In this document: positions 53,401 through 59,400 of the stretch, piece after piece
Layout of the letters: the number at the start of each line of letters is the position of its first letter
Position numbering within the stretch: the first letter of the stretch is position 1
Source: Paragonimus skrjabini miyazakii
Taxonomy: Eukaryota; Platyhelminthes; Trematoda; Plagiorchiida; Troglotrematidae
Direction: 5' to 3'
DNA: 64,000 bases
Assembly: GCA_014338405.1 (NCBI GenBank)
Contig: JTDE01000982.1
Span: 134,727 to 198,726, forward strand
Translations under genes and position numbers: made by a program
Notes under the pieces: model-generated
The model's database searches: none
The model's input: only the letters and a program-made list of their open reading frames with translations
Told to the model about the DNA's origin: nothing

Positions 53401-56400
53401 TGGCCTATGTGGACAACAGTTCGGTCCTAGGCCCTGGGATACATTGTCCACCTACATGGGAATTCAATGAGTTCAACTGTTTCTATTACTTTGGAATCCC
53501 AATGAGTTATAACGAAGCTCATGAGTTTTGCCTTACAGAGGTTGGTGCGATTTTAGCAAGTGAGTTTACCTCCAGCTTTTAAGTGAAATGTTAAAATAGG
53601 ACTTTCATTTTGATTGGTTACTAAGATTATGCATATCGTCTACTCCCTATATGTTGTCAGTTGAACATTATTCACAACTGACTAAAGCTTTCACATCCCT
53701 ATAGACTCTCCAGTCATCCCCTCTCTAAAAGAAACACTACATTCGGGTTTCGCTCATGTTACAGCTCATCACTAACGCGTCATTGTCATGACCGGGATTT
53801 CAGCTTAGATGTTATCACTGGCATGTAGGCTCTCGCACTCTGATCATTCTTAACAGCGTCAAATACCCTATTTTATTCAGGTACACATTTTCTGACATCT
53901 CCCTGCTGTGATTTTGAACCCTTCTTCACTGTATCTCTGTATTGCCTGGCAATTAGGTCGCTGTACTGAACAGTGCTAATAAGTTGTTATCATAACAATA
54001 TGTCTGATGTGAGTGATGTACTAAAAATTGTCGTTCAGTACTGGAGACTTGCTGACCAAAATATATTGTCCAAAACATAAGGGCATGTCCGAGGTAGTAG
54101 ACTCCGCTACAGTTCGTCAGGACAGCTTCAACAAAGTTAAACAAACAGTCAAAGCTTGTCTTTATGTCGACATTGCTAGTCTTCCAACAGCTCAATCATC
54201 CGGGCAAGTTTGAAGTAGTATACAAACTCTAATGCCAGTGTTAGCAATTCATTTGCTGATTGCGTGCACTAATTGCAAATCTGAGTGTCCATGTCCGGGT
54301 TGAACTTTTTCTAGAATGGTTTAATACCACCCAACTATATTTTATTTTCCTTCTTTTTAGATTGATCGTTTTTTACGTACTTTCTCATTCTGTGGTTTTT
54401 TTAAGTATTGTTCAACACTGAACCAAATGTGCATANNNNNNNNNNNNNNNNNNNNNNNNNNNNNNNNNNNNNNNNNNNNNNNNNNNNNNNNNNNNNNNNN
54501 NNNNNNNNNNNNNNNNNNNNNNNNNNNNNNNNNNNTGATGAGGTTGATCTAACCTGCAAAATCCTGACAATTCCAGTTACTAGTTAATGTTATGCACTGA
54601 TCATTGATCACTAAGTTAATTATCTAGCCACCAACATGTACGAACAGGTCTTTTTATAAGTAATTTATACAACAACAATCATTCATTTTACTGTACTTGC
54701 CAGGGCCAAGGTGGTGTCAAACGTAGATACAAAAACATTGTACGGACATGTCATGCGAACTGAATGTTCACACAAAGCTAACGTTGGCCATTTTTAAATC
54801 CAACCTTCCAATAAACTGAAGTGTTCCCTGGTTCACTGATGAACCTGTCTGACGTCTATTCGTCCAGTGTTTCGGCTGTATTAGCCGTGCCCCAGAGCAG
54901 TAATTCCATACAGACTTTAGGATAATAAGCTATGCTGTACGAACATTTGCTAATGTATTTCCGAAATTGTAAGATCCTGTTCATCACTTCATGATGAGAC
55001 CCACTGAAGTTCGGGGTGTCATGAAAAGCGTAAATTTTAATGTTTGTATGAGTTATATAAACGTGGGACTAAATAATTGGTTTCCATGCAAAACCGCAGT
55101 GCTTTGTATTTTGGGCCGATGCTTGCACCTAACTTTTCTGCAAGGAGTACACGAAAAGTAATACAAGAAACTACCTAGTCGGTTTTGGTGGAAGATTACT
55201 AAGGTGTCTTATCCTAACAGCCAATGTGCCCCGCAACGCTTAACCCACTAGTTATCATCATTTATTCTGAACACAAATGCGGGAGAAAGTGACATCATCA
55301 TTGATGATGAAATGGTGATGAAACGTTTGCAATCTAAATGCCAAGCTCGGCGAACATACCAAACCGAGCTACGAACAACACCACCACTGTTCACAATTGT
55401 GAGCATGATTGATTGTAGGCCAGGGGAGCATAAGTGTCCGCAAGAACCTCTTTTAAGTACAGAGATCAGGGTTGCGAAATCATACACGAATTGCAATTCC
55501 CAAAGAAGGAAGCAGCAGTAAGTGCATGCTAGTGATACAAAAAATTGGCTGAAAAGTGGGGCTATAACCCTGTGGGGAGCACGGCAGACCACAGTCTGAC
55601 TCCGATTTAGCAAACGCGTTACAGGCATGCCTCAACGCGTAGCAAGCAACAACTGACTAATCAATACAACAAAAGGTCGAATACGTTATCACACTACTCA
55701 AATTATTCCAATAGTCAGACTAATTCATATTCTAACTGTGTGCACCACTTCTGTTCAAGAACTCATCTACACCACAAGCTCTGACAATAACGTCTAAAAC
55801 ATACATACGCAAAAGTCAAATGAATGTAACCTGCAGGTTAAGCGGTTCGTCTAATGTTGTGGCTTCAGCGAATAGTCTTGAAGATGATAAGTTAGACCAT
55901 GTAAAAGTTTAGTCTGTAGCGAGTGATTTGGATTGTGTCTTATGGGCAGTTTGTAAAACCTCTTGGAAATTTATCTGCGGATATTCCCTGTGTATCTAAC
56001 ATATGGAATTACAGTTTTGTGATAAAACAACGGGACAATATACGAGTAATACAATTTACGAAGTTCAAGCTCTGGAGAAGATAACACAGTCCTCATCTCA
56101 ACCAAACTGTGTACTTCTGTCACTACTAGCTCGAAATGTGCACAGGAATTTTACTGTGTGTCTCGGCCTACCAGTGGAAAGATATCTCGAAGCCAGAAGA
56201 GACCAATCTCAGCCCCGTTTAACTTTAACATCCATTGAAAATGTACCAAGACAATACATCGAAGAATTGATACAGAACGAAAGAAGTCCATTTCACCGGT
56301 ATCTCATTCAGATGAACTACCAGCCCAATCGGCCAGTTTTTCACACTGCCCCTTTCACCTCGGCCGTGGCTGACACAATGCTAATTCAACACAGGGTTCA

Positions 56401-59400
56401 TAAACAGTTTGTGACTGAGGGCTTCCAATGGATTGCAATCGTGAATGTATACACCACCTTCATCAAGCTGTCAAAATCATATGCGTGTGGACCTAGTGAA
56501 GAACCAGTGAGAGAAAATCTTAGGGAACTTGTCATATTTTTTCAATCACAAATAAGCAGCTTATCTACGCTTAGTGAAAGCTTTGCTACTAAATCTTTTG
56601 CGGTTCTCGGAAAATGTGAACAGGTTCAAGTTGAGTGGTAAGCGGTCTCGCCACCTTATTTCGTCTTGGTAACTTTGGCCATCAGAAACCTAAATTTTGT
56701 TGTAACGGATACTTCAGAAGCACGAATGGAACGGACGTGAGAGAATATACTGCGCGCCATGTCAGTGATCGTTATTCAACAAGTCCTCGGTGAAGTCATA
56801 ACGAGTTAGAAACAGAAGGATCTGTAGTTCTTCTTTAATACATTAGATCCAGTAACCACGAAGGCGTTTAGTGACCGAAGCTAAATTGATCGCGAACGTA
56901 TGATGGACGGCGAATCAGTCGGAGGGTTTGGAACTGTCAGTGTTCTGAAATGACCCACTGAATGGATTGTAGTAAAAATGTGGGGGAAAGGCTTTCTATA
57001 TCCAGTCACCTTTCCAGTCCCGCACACCGTTTGTGGCAGCCGTGTCCCGATTAGGCTACCGTAGTGACCGGCGCCATAGGACGCCTGCACATACACGTTA
57101 CCACAAACGGATTATTGTGCACCACTTACAGTTCCCCTCACATCTCGTACCCAAATGAGTAAGGCTGGAAGGCGTGTGTGTGAATGTCTTTGGGATCCAG
57201 CTTTTCAACGATAGCTAGCCAGATGGTAAATTAGTGTGGTAGTGAGATTTCTGTGTCTCAGAAACCAAAATGGAGGGACTGCAGTGGTAAGATCTGAGCT
57301 GGGAATAAAGATAGTGGCAATATAATACGAGAATTAGCTTAATATAGAAGTGTAGATTAGTGCGTATTTTATGGAAGTACGAAGATGAACAAAAACTTAA
57401 ATTCGCATTGAGATGTTAAACAAATCCAGCATTCTACAGTGCATTGAAAAAGATGAAGAATGGAATAGTTGGCAGAACTCCATGTCTCAAGTTTCTGAAT
57501 AGAAGAGCGAGTGATCTACCACACAACGGCGGTTTCCAATTAACACGAAATAAAATGAGGACATAACCCCGTAATCGAATTAGTCTATCATCGTCTAACG
57601 CATCAGCCGTCTCCTACTAGACAGCGCGCTGTACGTAGGGTGATGACTTACCAATCCTGGACTGTCAGCGTATTCACTACCATATTTGTCCTAACACCAT
57701 ATGGTCACATCACGATTACCTATGGCCCTTATAATTTTTTTGACTACCGCGCGCTTGACTTCATGACTGGACAACTGTCGCTAACTGAACTTTCTGGGGT
57801 TTGCTCACATCACACTACTCTAGACAGTCTGTTTCAAGGCTACACTCTCCCGTCATCTAAGATCCATATTCTAATGCGGACGACTTACTTGGACAGTATG
57901 CAAGCATTGCATCTTCTGATCATCAAGATTTCACCTACTTGATTTTTTTGCTGCGTGTACAACAACTGCTTTGGAAACCGTTCGCCACTCTTCAGATAAA
58001 AGTATCCTAGCCAACGAAACTGGCTGAGCGCCAGTATTATTTTAATTATGTTGGGGTTTGCCCACCGGAGTATCTCAGTGTTCAAAGTAATGTCCAGCCT
58101 ACTCCAAATGCGCCATAGGCAGTGAAGATGCAAGTGGCTCCTCTTCAGCTCATTCCGTTGTTACAATGTCAAACAGATATCTTTGTTATCTTTACGCCAC
58201 GATCCTTCTGGACGTCTTTCAAGACGTCTGAAAGGAGCGCTAACCTTGGTCACGTGGACTCGTAACTCGCAGTCTATTGACAAATCTATCGACAGATTGT
58301 TACACAGGTAGCAAAAGTCTGTACAGGCGTCCACAATTTTTCCATTAATGCGAATTCTAGGTATAAGCACAGCGTCCACATCAGAAGAAAACTGGAAGTG
58401 AGAAAGTATCTTACTTGTATTTATATACAAACCAAACCTGGCGGCCGCCGTCACGATGAGTCGTAGCCGTTTTCCAAACTTTCTCTTTACTGTGCGGAAA
58501 TAGCATACTGTCATCTGGAAACAATAGCATCCAAACCGTCGGATTATGTAACAGACGTGGAGTACCTGAAGTCAAATTCATCAGGCAACCATCCGCACGG
58601 TGTTCAACCTGAACACCATCCTCCGGGTTCTTAGGAGCAGCTGTTAGTCTAACGGTTAAATATAAACTAAACGGGGTTGAGGCTAAGACACAACCCTGCT
58701 TCATGCCGCTGACAATGTTCAGACCTCGTAGGTCGATTCGCGCGATCGCTGTTTTGTCTTCCTACCTGCAAGTGATATTTTAATTAACTCAAAGGGCCTA
58801 CCAGGACACCCATAGTTACCAAGCAAAGCCTGCCAATTTTTAGCGGTTAACGGATTCATACTCATTCATGAAATCCACGGAGAGAGCATACGATGGCCAG
58901 TTGAGCTCACGGCATTTTTCCTGTAGCTGGTAAGTAGTGAGCATCATGTTAATCGTACTGCCACTGGCCTGCAGTTCACACTACCCTACTGGAACATTCG
59001 TCTGCAAGATTTCTGCATTAAGTTGTTCAAGCAAGCTTCCTGACAGAACATCTTCATCACAGCTCAACAGGCCAATTCTCCGATAATTGTCCGTACTCTG
59101 TTTGTTACCCTTACAATTGAATATGGATAAACTGAAGGCATCACTGAATTCCTGTCAGTCTGTTCTGTTCCAAAATGGAGTGACCTAACTTTAGCAGAGC
59201 ACGATCTGAAACTGCTTTAAAGGTTCCCATGGCAATCCATCTTTCCCAACAGCTTTTCGGATTCGCAGTAGTCCAGTGGCACTCTGAATATCCATTATGT
59301 CCGGGGAGACAGCAAGTGACAGGTTATGCACTGTCAACAATCAGTTACAGCAGGTTGATTCAGGGCACTGTTGAAACGCTCGCACCAGAAGCCCAAAATG

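Noticed and set aside
55252..55518. Open stretch ending at a good GTAAGT donor, considered as the missing lectin exon
   Set aside because: Its end phase does not fit the next candidate exon at 56015, and its residues do not look like a lectin domain.
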